Origin: Caryophanales bacterium UBA4100
GTDB taxonomy: Bacteria; Bacillota; Bacilli; Paenibacillales; UBA4045
Assembly: GCA_002383285.1 (NCBI GenBank)
Contig: DFXU01000038.1
Span: 19,396 to 25,096 of the forward strand
DNA: 5,701 nucleotides
Direction: 5' to 3'
The first letter of the stretch is position 1. The number at the start of each line of letters is the position of its first letter. Of this stretch, positions 4,975-5,701 are shown in pieces. The translations under genes and the position numbers were made by a program. The notes below the pieces were generated by a model, which was not told the DNA's origin, ran no database searches, and saw only the letters and a program-made list of their open reading frames with translations.

Positions 4975-5701
4975 CGCTCGCTCATAGCTTCACTAAATTC
5001 CTGTGGCATTAATGGTAGTACAGGCAAGCTATATCCTCTCTTCTCTAGTTCCTTCACTACTCGAACTATATAGGGAAGCTCCATTCCCCATTGTTCACAT
5101 GGACTGTGCTCACTGTGTGATTTCCCATATAGAAAGTGGCGGCTAGACCCATCATAGGACACGCTCCCTTCCTTCAGTAAGATGACCCGTTCAGAATATA
5201 CAAGCTCTTCGGACCGATGCGTGAGCCAGATTATAGCAGCTCCTCTCTGGTTCAGCTTCTGTACAACCTGTATCACCTGATCGCGAGATGCATGATCTAG
5301 CATGGACGTTACTTCATCCAATATGAGTACATTCGCTCCAGCGGCTATACACGCTGCAATGTTCAGCAGCTGCTTCTCGCCCCCGGATAAGCGATCAGTA
5401 GGTGTATCTAGTGGCAATGTTAATCCCACCTCATCAATAATGGCGCGAGCCTGACTCCTATGATCTACTTGATCAACTGTTTGGTCGGCATCTCCTAGGC
5501 TTAAGCTGATTTCTTCATACACCGTATCTCCTAGAATTTGCGTCTCTGGATTCTGCAGAACAATATGTACTCGAGCATTCTCAGCCCTTGTAATGCGACC
5601 ATCTGTGGATTTGTTTAATCCAGCTATTACTTTTGCCAGAGTACTCTTACCACTTCCATTCGCACCAACTATCGAAGTCCATGAGCCCTTGCTTATATGT
5701 A
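4959..5701 (-). CDS. ECF transporter ATP-binding protein (EcfA/CbiO type), N-terminus outside window
   Basis: The partner ATPase of the ECF transporter, open to the window edge; 246 residues are visible and about 30 N-terminal residues are probably missing. Counting from the first complete codon at 5699: Walker A is GANGSGKST (12-20), Q-loop LQNPETQILGDTVYEE (48-63), signature LSGGEKQ (104-110), Walker B VLILDE (124-129) and H-loop LTH (159-161). The QNPETQ..GDTV block is characteristic of EcfA/CbiO proteins. The D-loop stretch reads DEVTSMLD, with Val where Pro or Ala is usual. The C-terminal extension ELPYIVRVVKELEKRGY (about 208-224) resembles that of EcfA proteins. A GTG at 5522 in this frame is internal, since the Walker A motif lies before it. 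The 3' end overlaps the fusion gene by 16 bases. With the fused ATPase it should form the EcfA-EcfA heterodimer. Confidence 0.94.
   Translation of the reverse strand, partial: HISKGSWTSIVGANGSGKSTLAKVIAGLNKSTDGRITRAENARVHIVLQNPETQILGDTVYEEISLSLGDADQTVDQVDHRSQARAIIDEVGLTLPLDTPTDRLSGGEKQLLNIAACIAAGANVLILDEVTSMLDHASRDQVIQVVQKLNQRGAAIIWLTHRSEELVYSERVILLKEGSVSYDGSSRHFLYGKSHSEHSPCEQWGMELPYIVRVVKELEKRGYSLPVLPLMPQEFSEAMSERCQYK

Noticed and set aside
4959..5522. Separate 187-codon ATPase gene starting at GTG 5522
   Set aside because: The frame continues upstream to the window edge and encodes Walker A and the Q-loop there, so the GTG is internal.

Overview
The window reads as chromosomal DNA of a Bacillales firmicute, most likely a Paenibacillus-type organism. 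The reasons are moderate base composition, strong AGGAGG-type ribosome binding sites, a KtrB-type potassium channel behind a ydaO (c-di-AMP) riboswitch, and group II ECF transporter genes. The genus is inference from gene content and style. Every convincing gene lies on the minus strand, so transcription runs from high to low coordinates; the description below follows that direction.

Region A (5701 to 2921) is an ECF (energy-coupling factor) transporter operon. It holds an EcfA-type ATPase whose N-terminus lies outside the window, then a 527-residue protein joining a second EcfA-type ATPase to an EcfT-like membrane domain, then a small cysteine-rich DUF1284 protein. The first two genes overlap by 16 bases and the third follows after 32. 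No substrate-binding S component is visible; it may lie upstream or be encoded elsewhere.

Region B (2920 to 2516) is a 405-base gene-free leader. It contains a strong hairpin, two copies of a 10-base palindromic repeat, a full ydaO/yuaA-class c-di-AMP riboswitch (2743 to 2612) and a clear intrinsic terminator (2574 to 2544). The terminator lies inside the longest possible reading frame of the next gene, which shows that the true start is the downstream ATG at 2515. The layout fits transcriptional control of potassium uptake by c-di-AMP.

Region C (2515 to 1151) is that gene, a TrkH/KtrB-family cation translocation subunit with all four pore loops. No KtrA/KtrC/TrkA-type regulatory subunit gene is visible in the window.

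Region D (1134 to 1) is a self-contained regulator-transporter unit. A near-consensus sigma-A promoter carries two 7-3-7 palindromic operators 34 bases apart. They flank the promoter of a TetR/AcrR-family regulator, which is followed after 17 bases by an ABC-2-type ATPase gene that runs off the window. The simplest model is an autorepressed exporter switched on when the TetR protein binds an unknown ligand.

The points most worth attention are the riboswitch-terminator pair and the start-codon correction it forces, the ATPase-EcfT fusion with an altered second coupling motif, DUF1284 in an ECF operon, and the paired TetR operators.
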